NCBI GenBank assembly: GCA_021464415.1
Contig: CM038470.1
Coordinates: 30,871,774-30,935,773, forward strand
Direction: 5' to 3'
Length of the DNA stretch: 64,000 nucleotides
From: Lonicera japonica
Taxonomy: Eukaryota > Streptophyta > Magnoliopsida > Dipsacales > Caprifoliaceae
Below are positions 34,556 to 47,690 of the stretch, piece by piece. Each line of letters begins with the position of its first letter. Position 1 is the stretch's first letter. Under the pieces are notes generated by a model. The model worked only from the letters and a program-made list of their open reading frames with translations. It was not told the origin of the DNA and searched no databases. A program made the translations under genes and the position numbers.

Positions 34556-36951
34556 CTTCTCCTAGTTGTAACACTACAAGCTTGGTGACAAAAATAAGAA
34601 AAACTCACATTTAAGCCATAGTTAATTATCCTTGATTTTAGTGGTAAATATAAGTCAAATACTATTTATTTTTTACAAAATGGAAAAAGTTTTGATGGCC
34701 ATAAAGCCAAAGTACTTGGTTCCACTCTCATTAAAAAGGGACTTTTTTTTACACCCCACATTTTATAAAGAGATATTTCCTCTACTAGATCACCACCATC
34801 GACACTACCAGTGTTGTTAACCCTCTGACAACTCTGTGCAACCACCCTCCTCCCCCTCCCCTCTTCCTATTTGCACAACCACCAACTTCCAAAACCCACC
34901 CAACACATAAAATTTCTTCAATTTAAACCCCAACAAATCCCAATATAATATGGATCTATACACACATATATATAAACAATCTTGTTCATCTCCTAGTAAG
35001 ATATAGTATAAATCTTTTACTTTAAACCCTATTAAAACACTGTTAAAATGTAAATGTCTATTATTAGTTGGTTTGAAACCTATTGGAGCCCTAGTTGTCG
35101 TATAAACTCTTAATGATCCCTTTGTATATAGCTGAAATATTATCTCTGTATGCATTTTCACTCATTACACCGTGTAGGAGGGTAGTTCTTGGTAAGGCTA
35201 CTTAGCACTAGAGAGATGTTAGGTTATAGAGTGAGGCATTACACATAAACAACGATATATAGACACAAGAGGGTTAAGGGTTGAGGGCAAAAGCATAGGG
35301 CAATCCTATGAAGAGGGAGAAGGCAGAGGCGAGTGGTTATATTAATCGGTTAATTGATGATTGAAGCGAATACCAGGCATAGTATTTATAGTTGCTCCAG
35401 TGGGAGTCCTTTCTTTGTACGCTTCACTGGTATCCTTATCATTTAAAGAGTATGTGATAAGGTATGTAATGTATTTGAGGGCTTGCGATAAGTCATGCTT
35501 GTTGGTGGCTTATCCCAATAGAATGGATAGATACGTTGCCATACCACTTTTGAATACTTTCTTTTACACGTAAGAAAGGCCATTAGTACCACCTGATGGG
35601 GAATGACAACTTGGCGAAACCCCCGAGCTTCAACCACTAAACCAAATACCTTCAAGGGTCTCAGAAGGTGTGTACTAGCATGTGGCACCGAGCTCATGCC
35701 TTGTGGAGGTGGTATTCCAAGTTCATATAAACCATAGGCCTATAAGTGCAAAGGGCCAAGCACCCTTGTGTTTAAAGTAGACTACTATTCAAGGGGGCAT
35801 GAGGGGGTGGCATCTTCAGGATTAAGTGGTTTAAGGGGCTGGCACCCTTCGAATACCGAAAATGCCACGTAATTACTAAGGTGAGGTGGCATGACACATG
35901 GTGCTCAGGTGGGCGTATAACTATAGTACCATGCTACACAACATAAACAAGTTTGCTTATTTTTCATAAATTATAGGCCAAGTACAATTGATTTTTTTAC
36001 CCAACACTAACTCGGCCATGTCAAATGAATAAGTGTACACTAACTCGCCTTATGTCTAACAATTAAGTATAAACTTACTTGGCCCTTGTCACAAAAGAAA
36101 CTTGTTTTGAATAGGTCGAGTATGTGCTGGGTTAAAATAAAATAAAATTCAAACAACTATGTTAGGCCCATCACCAACGATGTATGACAACCAAATTCAC
36201 TTGTGGTGTAGTGTTTGAAAATTCATATGCATGTTAGGGTTTCAAAACAAAATTGGGGGATCATCTATTGAGTATTTGAGTTTATATCATAACTAGGATT
36301 CTAAATTAAGTTTAAACCAATCAATAATAGAGGTAATATTTTTGTGGTTGTTCTACCATAATTGCAGGCATGAGTATGGAGGTTAATTAGGAATTGCCAG
36401 AGAGGGAGAAGAGGTGGTGGTGGAGGAAGCTAAGTGAGGAGGGGATAAAAAAAGGGAGGGAGGTTGTGACGGAAGGCGTAAATAAGGGATTGTGGCGGAG
36501 GAAGTAAAAGAAAGGGAGGGAATGAGTTAGTGGAAGTGCTCACTCGAGAGTCTAGCTAAGTACAAAATTCACTTAATGGAGTGCTAGTAAAAAATGAACT
36601 ACAACAGAGTCGTCCATTGGTTAGTCATCCTGAATTTAAAAAATTGGAATGGATTGGAAACTCCCCATATCGAGTCCTGGCAACCGTAAAATCTCTAGTA
36701 ACTAGCGATTGATACTTTCCATGAAGGAAATTAGTCAATGTGCACAAAAACTAATTCAAATATTCTTGAAATATATGGGAAAAAAAAAGGGAGTGTTATA
36801 GTAAAAGTAGAATGGAACAAAGTAGAAGGCATGTGTGTAAATAACACCCGCCAAATTTTTTGGTTTTGCGTGGAACCGGGTCGGGTCCAAAATGTGAAAC
36901 TCAATAAAATGTATCTCCCGCCATTAACGACCACTCTAATCCATTCTTCAC
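34556..36951. other. Intergenic, no gene recognised
   Basis: Contains many short frames without similarity to anything I know. Purine-rich DNA lies at 36395-36525. The last 150 bases before 36952 should hold the PPR promoter, but I see no convincing TATA box beyond AATAAAATG at 36904. Confidence 0.4.
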
Positions 36952-38991
36952 ATGAAACCGCACCTCTCTCCTCTCTTACCCATTTTCTCTTCTCAACTCT
37001 CAACCCTAATCCTCCCTTTTCTTACTCTTAACCCTAAATTTCCCCATCACCTTCTCAAACCATTCTCTTCAATACCCACCCAAAAACCCAAATGGAATTC
37101 ACAGACCAATGTCATTATCACCAACCCAATTCTCTTAATAATGGAATCTTGCAATTCAATGTCAGAATTGAAGCAAATCCACGCCCATATGATCCGAATT
37201 GGCCTCATTTTTCACCTTTTTCCTTTAAGCAGAGTTTTATCATTTTGCGCACTGGCTGAGGCTGGAGATTTAAACTATGCACATGTACTGTTTAATCAAA
37301 TCTCTGATCCCAATGTTTTTATGTGGAATACAATGATTAGAGGCTGTTCTAGATCTAAGTTTCCTCTAACGGGTTTTTCGTTTTTTCGCCGAATGGTTAG
37401 AGAAAGTGTTGAAATGGACAGTCGAAGTTTCGTGTTTGCGTTGAAGGCGTGTGAGGTGTTAGAAGGGGTTGGGATTGGTGGTTTGGTTCATTGTAGGATC
37501 TGGAAAGTGGGTTTTGTGTTTGATTTGCTTGTGAGGAATGGGTTGATCCATTTTTACGCTGATTGTGGGTGTTTGGATTGCGCACGCCGAGTGTTTGAGG
37601 AAATATGTGTGAGGGATGTTGTTTCTTGGACTGCGATGATTGATGGGTATGTAAAGAATAATATGGCTGATGAGGCCCTGAGGCTTTTTGATTTGATGTT
37701 GTCTAGTGGTGTTGAGCCTAACGAGGTTACTATGATTACCGTGTTCTCGGCTTGCTCACAGAAGGGGAACTTAAGTTTAGGGGAATCAATGCAGGAGTAT
37801 GTAGAAAAGAATAGTTTAAATTATAGCCTAAATTTGATGAATGCCATGTTGGATATGTATGTGAAATGTGGTTGCTTGATCACTGCTAAACAGATATTTG
37901 AAAAGATGGGTAGTAGAGATGTTTTCTCATGGACTAGTATGATAAATGGTCATGCCAAATATGGGGAGCTAGATTTGGCAATGAAGTTGTTCAAAGAAAT
38001 GCCCGAGAGAAATGTGGTTTCTTGGAACGCAATGATTGCTGGTTATTCACAAAACAATAAGCCAAATGAAGCTCTAAAGCTTTTTCAAGACATGGAGAAA
38101 GAGGGTTTGGTTCCCATGGAGGGCACATTGGTTTGTGTGCTCTCAGCTTGCGCTCAATCCGGTTGCTTGGATTTGGGGCAATGGATCCACTACTACTATG
38201 TTAAGCAAAAGCGGATTCAACTTAGTGTGATTCTAGCAAATGCATTCATAGATATGTATGCCAAATGCGGAAGCATCGATGCTGCTGCACAGGTCTTCAA
38301 TGAAATGCTAGAAAGAGATGTAGTATCTTGGAATTCGATGATTGTTGGATTTGCTTCTAATGGGCATGTTAAGAAGGCTCTTGTACTTTTTGAACAAATG
38401 AAGAATTTAGGTTATAAGCCCGATGACATCACATTTGTGGGCGTATTGTCGGCATGCAGTCATGGTGGGTTGCTTGCCCAAGGCCGGGAATACTTCAAAA
38501 ACATGGAGAGGAATTTTGGGTTAAAGCCAACGTTGGAACATTATGCGTGTATGATTGATTTACTCGGAAGAATTGGGCTACTTGAGGAAGCTTATGATCT
38601 GATAATGAAAATGCCAATGGAACCCGATGAAGCTGCTTGGGGAGCACTTCTACATGCATGTAAGATGCATGGGAATGTTGAGCTAGGGAAAGTTGCTGCC
38701 AAAAAACTTTTGGTCTTGGATCCAAAAGATAGTGGTATTTATGTGCTACTTTCAAGTCTTTGTGCTAATAAGAAGCAATGGGGGGACGTAAAAACAGTTA
38801 GAAATATGATGAGGGAGAAAGGTGTCAAGAAGAAACCTGGCTGTAGCTCGATAGAGGTGGAGGGTGAGTTTCATGAGTTTTTGGTTGCAGATGAATCGCA
38901 CCCTCAATCAAATAAGATATACAAAGTTTTGAATGATATAATATTGCTGTCGAGACTGGAAGATTGTACGTCAGATATTGTACTCGATTGA
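36952..38991 (+). CDS. Pentatricopeptide repeat protein, PLS class with E/E+ C-terminus
   Basis: Intronless, 679 aa. PLS-class PPR proteins bind single-stranded organelle RNA base by base and act mostly in C-to-U editing. Residues 1-62 are rich in Ser, Leu, Pro and Lys with few acids and look like an organelle transit peptide. The next Met (residue 64, at 37141) precedes the first helices (SMSELKQIHAHMI), so the upstream Met is the better start. Roughly a dozen repeats follow, with classic phrases such as VRDVVSWTAMIDGYVKN, DMYAKCGSIDAAAQVF and DITFVGVLSACSHGGLL. The E region (MPMEPDEAAWGALLHACKMH) leads to PGCSSIEVEGEFHEF and HPQSNKIYKVLNDI. The protein stops there without a DYW domain, so it would need a DYW deaminase in trans for editing. 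The Arabidopsis counterpart is not identified. Confidence 0.93.
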   Translation: MKPHLSPLLPIFSSQLSTLILPFLTLNPKFPHHLLKPFSSIPTQKPKWNSQTNVIITNPILLIMESCNSMSELKQIHAHMIRIGLIFHLFPLSRVLSFCALAEAGDLNYAHVLFNQISDPNVFMWNTMIRGCSRSKFPLTGFSFFRRMVRESVEMDSRSFVFALKACEVLEGVGIGGLVHCRIWKVGFVFDLLVRNGLIHFYADCGCLDCARRVFEEICVRDVVSWTAMIDGYVKNNMADEALRLFDLMLSSGVEPNEVTMITVFSACSQKGNLSLGESMQEYVEKNSLNYSLNLMNAMLDMYVKCGCLITAKQIFEKMGSRDVFSWTSMINGHAKYGELDLAMKLFKEMPERNVVSWNAMIAGYSQNNKPNEALKLFQDMEKEGLVPMEGTLVCVLSACAQSGCLDLGQWIHYYYVKQKRIQLSVILANAFIDMYAKCGSIDAAAQVFNEMLERDVVSWNSMIVGFASNGHVKKALVLFEQMKNLGYKPDDITFVGVLSACSHGGLLAQGREYFKNMERNFGLKPTLEHYACMIDLLGRIGLLEEAYDLIMKMPMEPDEAAWGALLHACKMHGNVELGKVAAKKLLVLDPKDSGIYVLLSSLCANKKQWGDVKTVRNMMREKGVKKKPGCSSIEVEGEFHEFLVADESHPQSNKIYKVLNDIILLSRLEDCTSDIVLD

Positions 38992-39635
38992 TGTGTTACC
39001 AAGGTTGGTTGGATTTTGTATCAACTTAGGTTATTGTTCAGGCATGCAACCCCTTCGGTTGATATTAGAGGTTATACCATGATGAACATAGATTTTCTGG
39101 GTACCTAGTGTGTTGTACCATGACATGATCTTTTGAAATGGTTGCTAATCCAACGTTCAATTTTTTATCCCATTTCTTAATTATGTAACAATAGCTTAAA
39201 GCACAGCTTTTGCGTTTAATAACCCATTATTCAAGTGAGAATGTAATTTCTGTTAAAAGAATAAGTTGCGTAATTTATATTACCTCTAAACTGCAGTTGA
39301 CAACCAAATATAAAAATTGACAACCAAAAAAAAAGGAAAAAAGGGAAAATAAAAGTTGTAAAATTTCTACTTGTAAACTGCAGTAGACAAGAACAACAAA
39401 ATTATATTACTGTAATATTTACATTTGCTTGCTCAGTATTCCATTGATATCCTATCGTACATACTATTTCCTCTATTAAAATTCCCAAGAACCTAGAGTA
39501 GTAATAAGGCATTGATCTCACATAAACTAGAACCAAAAACCCAAACCGAAGTGATTCTTCAGTCCGCAAAAAGGGTACAAAAATAACTTAATACTGCACT
39601 AACACACACACATAAACTATCATATAATTTCCTCT
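38992..39635. other. Convergent 3' interval between PPR and PWWP genes
   Basis: 644 bp shared by the 3' UTRs of two convergent genes. A-rich stretches lie at 39325-39350. No further gene seen. Confidence 0.5.
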
Positions 39636-42600
39636 TCATTTTTGCACCCCACCAACAGCTATCAGTAACGTACTGAAGATGTGGTTAACTGGAATACAAG
39701 TTACTCTAGTGGCTTTAACATCACTGACAGTGCCACCGTGCTTCCGGTCAGCATCCCCCAAGGTCTTTTTCACCTTTTGGTTAGCCAAGCTAGGTTTTTT
39801 GAGCAACCTGTAATTGTTGACAGTTGAAGAATTGTCCTCTGGTTTGGGTACATAACGCACAGGCGTCCTCCTAGAAGTCCTCCAAACCGGTTGAACGAAT
39901 GTAGACTTTCCATAATCAAACAAGTCAGGGGCAAAATCACCATTTTGACAAGGACCCGTCTCCGAGGAGCCATCTTCAATAACCTCTATATCTACAGGGT
40001 GCCCTACGATTGCCTTCCCGTTTAACCTACTCATTAGACAAACCAAAGGGACATGCTCTCCTCTATAGAGCGCTTCGACTTTTATATCGGCGTCTATTAA
40101 CATTATGTCCTTCATGTCCTCATAGCTGATATTTGCTGAACCAAACTGCTCGAAAGTAGCAGTTGAATTTAGTGTATCTTCTCTATGCTGTGTTCCATTT
40201 TGGGATTGGAGATAGCTTTGTTCATCACTTTTCACTCCCGATATTTTGTTTAAATTCCGGATTTTTAGCTTTCTTTTCAGCTTCCATGCATGTTCCTCAG
40301 ACAAATAGCCCAGTTCATTGTGCTCATTGTTGCTCCCTAAATTTATCATTTCGGTTAATTTTAGCGTGTCCACAAGAAGAAAAAATGTGAGCTCTCCAGG
40401 AGGAGGGAAAAAGGAGTCTCATAATAAAGTGATCTTTGTCACTACTGCCACTAGAGAAACATTATGATTTGGCATTTTGGCTTACGGTCTTCATGATTTT
40501 CTTTTAAGAAAACTCACCAAAAAAAGGAAGTGAAATAAAAAGTCCAGTATGTTTATTGGGCCATACATGTGTGCCGAGTGATTTAATCCCTCTATAGTAG
40601 AGTAGTAAATCTAGATAATTCATTTAAAACTAGATGCCTTAGATTTTGACAGACAGTACTTGCCTCTAGACCTTCTTTGAACATAAACTAACTGTCAAAA
40701 CCCAAGCCATCTAATTTTACTAACAGTCCAAATTTCTTCATCTCTCCTCTTGAGTGATTTCATCACTCCAAAGGAGCCTGGAACAATTAAAACAAAATTA
40801 TGTTATTTTAAGTGTTTTGAGGAAACAGATATAATACAGGTTATTGATTGCTCTTTGAAAAAAATATGATGCAACTCCACCATGAAAAAAGCATCCAATT
40901 AACTTTGAAATTCTAATATCAACTATAATGTTCAAAGTGAGCTTTCATAAAAGGGATGATAATTACTAAAAGAGCATCCACAACAGTCCAAATCTGTAGG
41001 ATAAGTTTGTGCTACAATGCTCTGCTGTATACTAGGCAAAGTTGAGTTTATTTGCATATGGTCAACTAATTGTCCATTAGGTTCCAAACAGACAATAGAT
41101 ATCCATTTGGAACCCAATCCCAAGCAGATACCGGTTGTCCATTTGTGTTTGTTTCAGTTCAACCATCATCTAGCTATCTCCTCTGTTTGTCTCCTCACGC
41201 TACTTACCATACACAAATTAGACTGCTGTGGATGCTCTAAGTGACCAAGGCCAAGTGATAAAAACACATAAGAAGAGACTGTTACCTTTAATTGCTTCAT
41301 CTCTCTTTTCATTCCAGTAGTCACTATTAGAAGATTTGGATCCCATTGATCCAGGAGGAGTGTTCTTATCAGCTGAACCAGACTGAATAGAAGAAGAATT
41401 ATCCGTTCCAACTGAGGAAGGGGAAACCTTTAAGGGTTGAGGATGAGAAAATTTTCGCTCTGAAAATTTATTCGATTCAGTTTGCAAGTAAATACATCTG
41501 CTTCTCTTGGCTCGATAAACCGATCCTACCCGCTCCTCTCTTGATGTACCTAATAGCAACATCATTACAATAAGGCTACAACACTTTTAAGAAAACTAAA
41601 AGGCCTGTTTGATTGCACATGATTTCTGTGGAAAATGTCTTAAAAGTTCCATTAATTCAATCTCCATTGGTGTTTTGACTGCACTAATCCTCCATGGAAT
41701 CAATTTCCGTGTTACATGTGTATGTTCTCCCAGTATAACAATTCCACGAAAACCAATAAAATGCACCATAATATAATTAATATCTTTTTTCTCCTGCGTT
41801 ATGATTGAGCCATAGGAGTGCATCTATTAGGAGGGCATTTGTGCTGTGAAAATACAAAATTATACTTTTCTGATTTTAAAACCAAGGTTAGACAACGTAT
41901 TATTACAAATCATTGACTTTTTATGAACTCATTATTTGTGTCAATTGCTTCAATAGAACTTCAAAAAATAGTCTAATCGACCATATGTATTAAGTCCAAA
42001 AATGAGAAAAATTCAATCATTCTGTATTTTAGGAATTGCCAAACACCCCTGAGGCAAAACAAGATAAAGAGAATGAAAGAGGAAAGAGAAGGGAGGAGGA
42101 TGAAGTTGCCCACTGCACGTAATTCAAGATTTCATCCACATACATATAGCTTAACAGTTCCCTAAATTAACTACTAGTTATTCATATCTTTAGCCTAATA
42201 AAGCCCTAAGTTACAGCTACAACTCCCTCCTTACCATATTATGAATCCACTATTCCTTTTTGGCATGTTCCAAATTAAGAGTTCACTTTCCTGTTCACAA
42301 TTTCAGAATGTAATCAATGTACCAAACATGGTAGCAAATAAGTTTTGTTCTAAACCAATGATTGTGATGAAATTAGTGTATTCTTAAGAAAAAATGTGAA
42401 GTCAAATATTGACTCTTAATCAGGGAAAGAGGGAGTAATAAATACCCCAAACTATTACCACCCTAATTTAATGCTACACATAGATTCAGTATCTGTACCC
42501 TTATCCTCAGAGAACTACACTAACTTGTCAATAACTCTCGAATAATATTTCATATCTTTCAAGCAACCATTTTCTATATAACTCAAACAACATTTTTCGG

Positions 42601-44204
42601 TTTCTCTTCTTAGAGGGAGAGGAATCTTATAGGTAAAATATTTAGAATACCAGGCCTTTTGAGTTTCTTTCTCAGTTCTTGCTTCTCGAGCTCAAGAGCA
42701 TATAGAATAGCATCTTCTCGACGTTCGTATTTCAAAGTGTCTCCAGAAGTATAGCCCTGTTGGGATTCAGCCCTTTGAATACATTCATCGAACTCACCGC
42801 ATCGAAATGCTTTTACACGTTTTGATTTCTCTATATTAAACCAGTCCCTGAAAATTCAAATATAAAAAAATGACTATATTACAGGTTTAAATGGAGGAAC
42901 AATAAATAAAGCAAATACAATGGAGGATAGCATAAAAGAATGATACGTAATATATATCTTTTACAGAACAAAGCATTCAAATAAAATGATATTAGTTAAA
43001 ATAATCCTCTTTGAGGCTTCATATTCTGTGAGACTGCTGCATTCCTATGAGCTTAGTTATAAGCCCATATAATTTTTTCCATCTTTCCTATGTGGGACTA
43101 CCCACTTTCATTGCATTTTCCAACTTCAACTTGTTCACTTTGGGTGACAATTTCTCATTCACCACTTAACCATTTTGAGCATATAATTACACAATTTAGA
43201 TGTACTCACGTAGGAGAACACAAATATATTAAGAACTTTCACAACCGAGTGCAAAGTCTTATTACAATTTTGCCCTCAAAATGGTAGAAAATGAGTTTTC
43301 TAATACCCATTTTTCTAACACAAGCAACCCCCTAAAGGCAGTATAATTTAGAAAGCCAGTGCTCTGTAGTTCAATAAGAGAAACCATAGCAGAACAAAAG
43401 CACAATATTAACTGTTTGGCTGACAAGAAAGGGCAGGAAAATCACGAAAAGATAATTTTGGATACCAGACTAAACATTTTTAAGAGAAATGAAGAAAACA
43501 ACACACAAATGCTATTTGGCACCATTAAAAAAAGGAGTTACATAAAAGAGGAGGTCATGTATATATCTCTGTTTTCAATTTTCCCCAGTTTTCTTTGCAA
43601 CCAAACAGATGTTTAAGAAACATACGTGTGTGTGTGTGAAGGAAACTAATCTACCATGATGCTTTGAAGACAAAACAAAAATCTGGACAACACAACACAG
43701 AATAAACAATAAAAATACAATAGCATCTCTCATCAATTTTTTCCCTCTGTTTTTCTCAGCAACCAAACAGAGGTTCAACAAAATAATAGATACTCACATC
43801 TCTCTAACTCCCCCCCCCCTTCCTTTACATTTCCTCACCAAACCAAACAAAGATTATCAATCAAATAATCTGTATACATATACAAAAACAAAACAAATTA
43901 AACGATAAAATACTACAGATATCTCTACTCTACAATTTTTCCCTCTGTTTTGTCTGCAGCCAAACAAAAGATTCTGAACCAATAATCTCTCTGTATATAT
44001 ATATAAATGAGAGTGTGAAAGAAGTTACAGATTGTCAGTTTCTCGGCCTCTACCAAGGAGCTTAATAGGAGTCCCAATTCGAGGAGTACGGAACTGATTT
44101 GAAGGAGGAGGAGTTTCAACAATTCTGCCAGGCCACCATGATCCATTCTTCCTTCTTACCCACACTATTGTTCCTATTTTGCAATCCACCATTGACATCC
44201 CCAT
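39636..44204 (-). CDS. PWWP (Tudor/PWWP/MBT superfamily) protein, At1g51745-like, four exons
   Basis: Exons in reading order: 44204-44029, 42847-42651, 41549-41286, 40417-39636, giving 472 aa with all phases matching. The N-terminus is a PWWP domain (about residues 10-80): VWVRRKNGSWWPGR, where SWWPGR is the PWWP core, then GTPIKLLGRGRETDNLDWFN and EKSKRVKAFRCGEFDECIQR. PWWP domains read methylated histone tails on chromatin. The rest is Ser/Lys-rich and probably disordered, then conserved PPPGELTFFLLVDTLKLTEM and VWRTSRRTPVRYVPKPED. This order matches the plant family around At1g51745, whose function is poorly known; ours seems shorter than that protein. The first Met (MGMSM) was chosen because it precedes the domain by a few residues. 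The last acceptor (40418) has a weak pyrimidine tract and is the least certain junction. Confidence 0.85.
40971..41238. mobile_element. MITE in intron 3 of the PWWP gene
   Basis: The ends AGAGCATCCACAACAGTC and GACTGCTGTGGATGCTCT are inverted (17 of 18), 268 bp apart. A GAGCATCCACAACAG-type end is common in plant MITEs. The target duplication is not clear. Confidence 0.65.
42240..42437. mobile_element. Stowaway-like MITE relic in intron 2 of the PWWP gene
   Basis: CTATTCCTTTTTGGCATG and CAAATTAAGAGTTCAC near the left, ATAATCAATGTACC-like text in the middle and GAGGGAGTA at the right match the copies at 54355-54605 and 59164-59371. The left end is eroded. Confidence 0.5.
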
Positions 44205-44370
44205 TTCTCTCTCTTTAGATATATATATATATACTCTGTATTTTGTAGATTTGTAGAGAAAGTAAGTTATACTGGTGCTGATTAGGGTTTTTTTTGGGTG
44301 GTGGATTTGGTCTTTAGGGTTTGTTTTGTGGCTAATGGGAAATTTGGGATTTTTAGGTTAGGGTTTATGG

Positions 44371-44400
44371 AGTGAGTGAGTGAGTGAGAGAGAGAGAGAG
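44371..44400. repeat. GAGT/GA microsatellite upstream of the PWWP gene
   Basis: (GTGA) repeats pass directly into (GA)n about 170 bp upstream of the PWWP start, probably in its leader or core promoter as a CT-rich tract on the coding strand. A TTTTC-repeat tract follows at 44520-44546. Confidence 0.8.
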
Positions 44401-44546
44401 GTAGTGAGTGTGATTTTTGCAGGTAAAGTGTCCAATGGCGCTTTGCCAAACTGTTTTTTGAATGTACGACTGTTTCCTATTTATTTGGTCCCCCCACCAA
44501 CTTTCTTCCTTTACTACACTTTTTCTTTTCTTTTCTTTTCTTTTCT

Positions 44547-45239
44547 TGTCCATCAAGTGTCACGTTTTTTTTTCAAATCTTTGAGGTGTCGGTTATTTAT
44601 ACACATTATTTTTATTTAATAACATGTTATTTCTTATTAACACTCTATTAAAATTATTTTGTATTTAGAGTATTTTTAATATAATTACAAATTATGGATA
44701 ATGAATTAAAAAATATTTTTTAATGTAATTATTTATAACGACTATGAAAATGATGTGATAAAAAAATTTGATATTGTAAGAATGACCTTCTGTCTATAGA
44801 GAATCACTTAGATAATGTCTTAATACTACATCATTATTTTTGTTTACATGATTTTTATTAATTTTTTTAAATATTTTAATTGTAATTTTATAATTTATTT
44901 TTTAATAAAAGTTACACATTAAAAAAGTATGGATCAATACTTATCAAGCAAGACCTATTTTACATATAAAATGATTAATTTTTTATGAATTTATTAATAG
45001 ACAATTTTTTGACAATCTCATTGGAGATGGTTTTCGTAAGACTTGTTCATCAGGAGACTTTTTTATGACACATATAAAATATATTATTACTAAGGATGAA
45101 AAAAAAATAGAGTTACTAAAAGACACTTTGACCATATTATCTAACAAATGCAATAAAAAAATTAAGTGGTTGGAAGTGCAGTGTCCTCTTCCTCTTCTTG
45201 GCTAAAAGAGTGACTCTGGTGTAGGCTTTTACTTCTACT
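44547..45239. other. Intergenic AT-rich DNA, no gene seen
   Basis: Very A/T-rich, with no frames and no clear repeat ends. Confidence 0.5.
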
Positions 45240-47690
45240 ATACTTAATTATACTATGCAAACTTTTAAAATTTCTAAAAGAGTGTTTGAGGAAATAGATA
45301 GAATAAATAAGAACTTTTTGTGGGGTCAAACCGAGGATAAGAAAAAGGTCCATCTTGTAAGATGGAGGAAAAAGTGTAGACCTAAAAGAATGGGTGGCTT
45401 GGGAATTAAAATGGGTGGCTCGGGAATTAAAATGAGTGATGAACATAATTAGGCCATCCTAACCAAATTGGGCTGGCGCATTGTTAATGAAAATGACCCG
45501 TTATAGGTCAAAGTGATGAAGGAAAAATACAAAATTCCTCCAAATCTGAGAAATTGGGAAAAAAGAAAAAAGGAATGACTGGTCTTACATATGAAAAGGC
45601 CTTTAAAAATGCACTGATCTTTTAAAGGAGACTGTCAAATGGACTGTTAAGGATGAGATTGATACCTCTTTATAGGAGGATTGATGGTGTGGAAATGTTG
45701 GTTTCCAAAAGATTTTTGGAACTGACAGCGATCTAGTGTATAATTATAAAGTTTGTGATTTGATCAACCAAATACGAGAATGGGATTTCTCCCGTATCTC
45801 TTGTTTGTCACTTAATGAATGGTTGGCTGATATTACTAGCATTCCTCTGCCTATTACTAAATATGCTAAAGACCGACCTCCTTAATAAATTACTAGATGC
45901 AAATCCTTAAGAGAAATGAGGCCATTGTGTCGGATAACCATGATTGGAAATGGGTTTGGAAGTTAAAAATTATAAACAAAATCATTTTCTTTATCTGGCT
46001 TGTTAAACAAGATAGAATTCTTATAAACTAAATGTGCGTGAGAAGAGGCATTTCTTAGGAGCCTTATTGCAAAGCGTGTGGCAGGATTGAATCCTTAAAT
46101 CATATATTTCGAGAATGTATTATAGTGAGGAAAGTCTGGATGACTGTTTTAGGGAATTATTTTGATGCTAAAAATACTAATTTTTTCCTTTGGTTGGAAA
46201 CCAACCATAGGAAAAAATACAGTTTTTATGATAGTGGAACTAATTGGAGTACTTTTTTACTAAGAATATTACCAAGGCTTTAACAGTGGTAACACTGTTA
46301 CAAACAGAAGTGATGAGAGACTCATGAACTGGTCTTTCTTTTTATCAGGATGTATTATGATCAAAATATATGGGATCAGCTCAGCGGAGGACTGTCGTTG
46401 AAGTTTTGAAGGTATCGTCAGAAGCGATCGACCAAAGCAAGTGGGTGGAAGGCATTTGTAGGTATATTGGTGATGCGATCCCGAATCGTACTCCTAATCA
46501 AGTTGTTTGTGAATCTTTGATCCATAGTCTATAAACATACTAGATCCTTGGAATTAGACGATAGATGGAAGATAAACTTCAACCCAACACCTATAATGGA
46601 GGTATGAACCTTAGTATAATCGAAGACGCGACAATTGATTGCGAATGATCAATTGATAAGTCAAGAACAATACGAATAAATCAATTCGTAATCATTCAAC
46701 AAGTTCTTAAAAACTCAAAAGTGAAAACACTCTATTATATTTATCAAAAGTCTTCATTATACAATGAAAATAACTCCTTTAAATAGGAGAAACAAGGCTA
46801 TAGAATCCTAATTCAATTAGGAAACTGATTCTACTTAGAAAAAAAAACAATAACTCCTAGAATATTCCTAATACAATAAGGAAACTAATAATAAAATAAT
46901 AAGAAAAATTATTCAAAAGGAAACTACTAATCTAATTCCTAATTGAATAATGAAATAAGATAACTAAAGTAAACTCCTAAATAATTAAAAAAAATAATAT
47001 AGGAGTCTTGGACTTGTATTTTCACATCTCCAAATGTCCTCCTATCATCCTTGGCTACCATTAAACACACTTTACTCTTCAACTTCCATGCGCAATCTTT
47101 AGGAACTCATTGGAATGCATGATTATCATTTAAGCTTCTTCTTACATCAAGCATGTGACAATTCTATGGAATTCCTTTTAAATTTTTATGCTCTATCCTT
47201 GTGATTCATCATGTGTGGATCATCATTTGAAATGCCACGAACCACCATGGTTGAATAAAAATTGGAGCTAGGTCGGATCACATAAATTGGTTACGCAAAC
47301 CTGCTAAAGGTAGAGCTATAGGTGATAAGGCATGTTCTAAAGCTCTGTAAAGACAAAAATTTGAGGGAAATTATGATTGAAAATGATTGTCAAGTGGAGG
47401 TCAACCTCATAAATGAAGATGAAGGTGAAGAAAATCACCCCAATAACATCATCATTGAAGATTACAAGTTAATGAAAGCTGAAATGGATGCTAAACTCAA
47501 CCATGTCCTTAGGGAAGCTAATCAATGTGCGGATGTCCTTGCTAAGATGGGAGGGGAATAAAACGAGTAGGAGGTTTAAATGCTAGTTATGCCTAACTAA
47601 ATTGTCAAAGAAATGTATTGTGATATGAGGGGTGTCCCTTATCAGGCCTATTGTTTTCTCTGTTTGCTTTTCTCCCTGTAATTTAAAAAA
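45240..47690 (+). mobile_element. Degenerate, interrupted LINE (RT tail, zf-RVT, RNase H)
   Basis: 45255-45450 encodes QTFKISKRVFEEIDRINKNF and LWGQTEDKKKVHLV, then CRPKRMGGLGIK, typical of the region just after plant LINE reverse transcriptase. About 45940-46270 gives IIFFIWLVKQDRIL, CKACGRIESLNHIFRECI (zf-RVT) with stops. 47322-47561 gives LREIMIENDCQVEVNLI and HVLREANQCADVLAKMG, the C-terminal half of a plant RNase H. The domain order matches an L1-type LINE with its 5' part missing. The stretch of about 46330-47285 is foreign to the LINE and has LTR-like text on the minus strand (CTCCTATTTAAAGGAG near 46790), so a second insertion probably separates zf-RVT from RNase H. Confidence 0.75.

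Noticed and set aside
34817..35161. 114-codon minus-strand frame
   Set aside because: No domain, no splice partner and G/A-rich ends; probably chance.
36731..37031. Small frames on both strands over the PPR start
   Set aside because: They are shadows of the PPR leader and transit-peptide region with no family resemblance.
40932..41244. Frames in PWWP intron 3 as extra exons
   Set aside because: They lie in a MITE with clear inverted ends, and the flanking exons join in phase without them.
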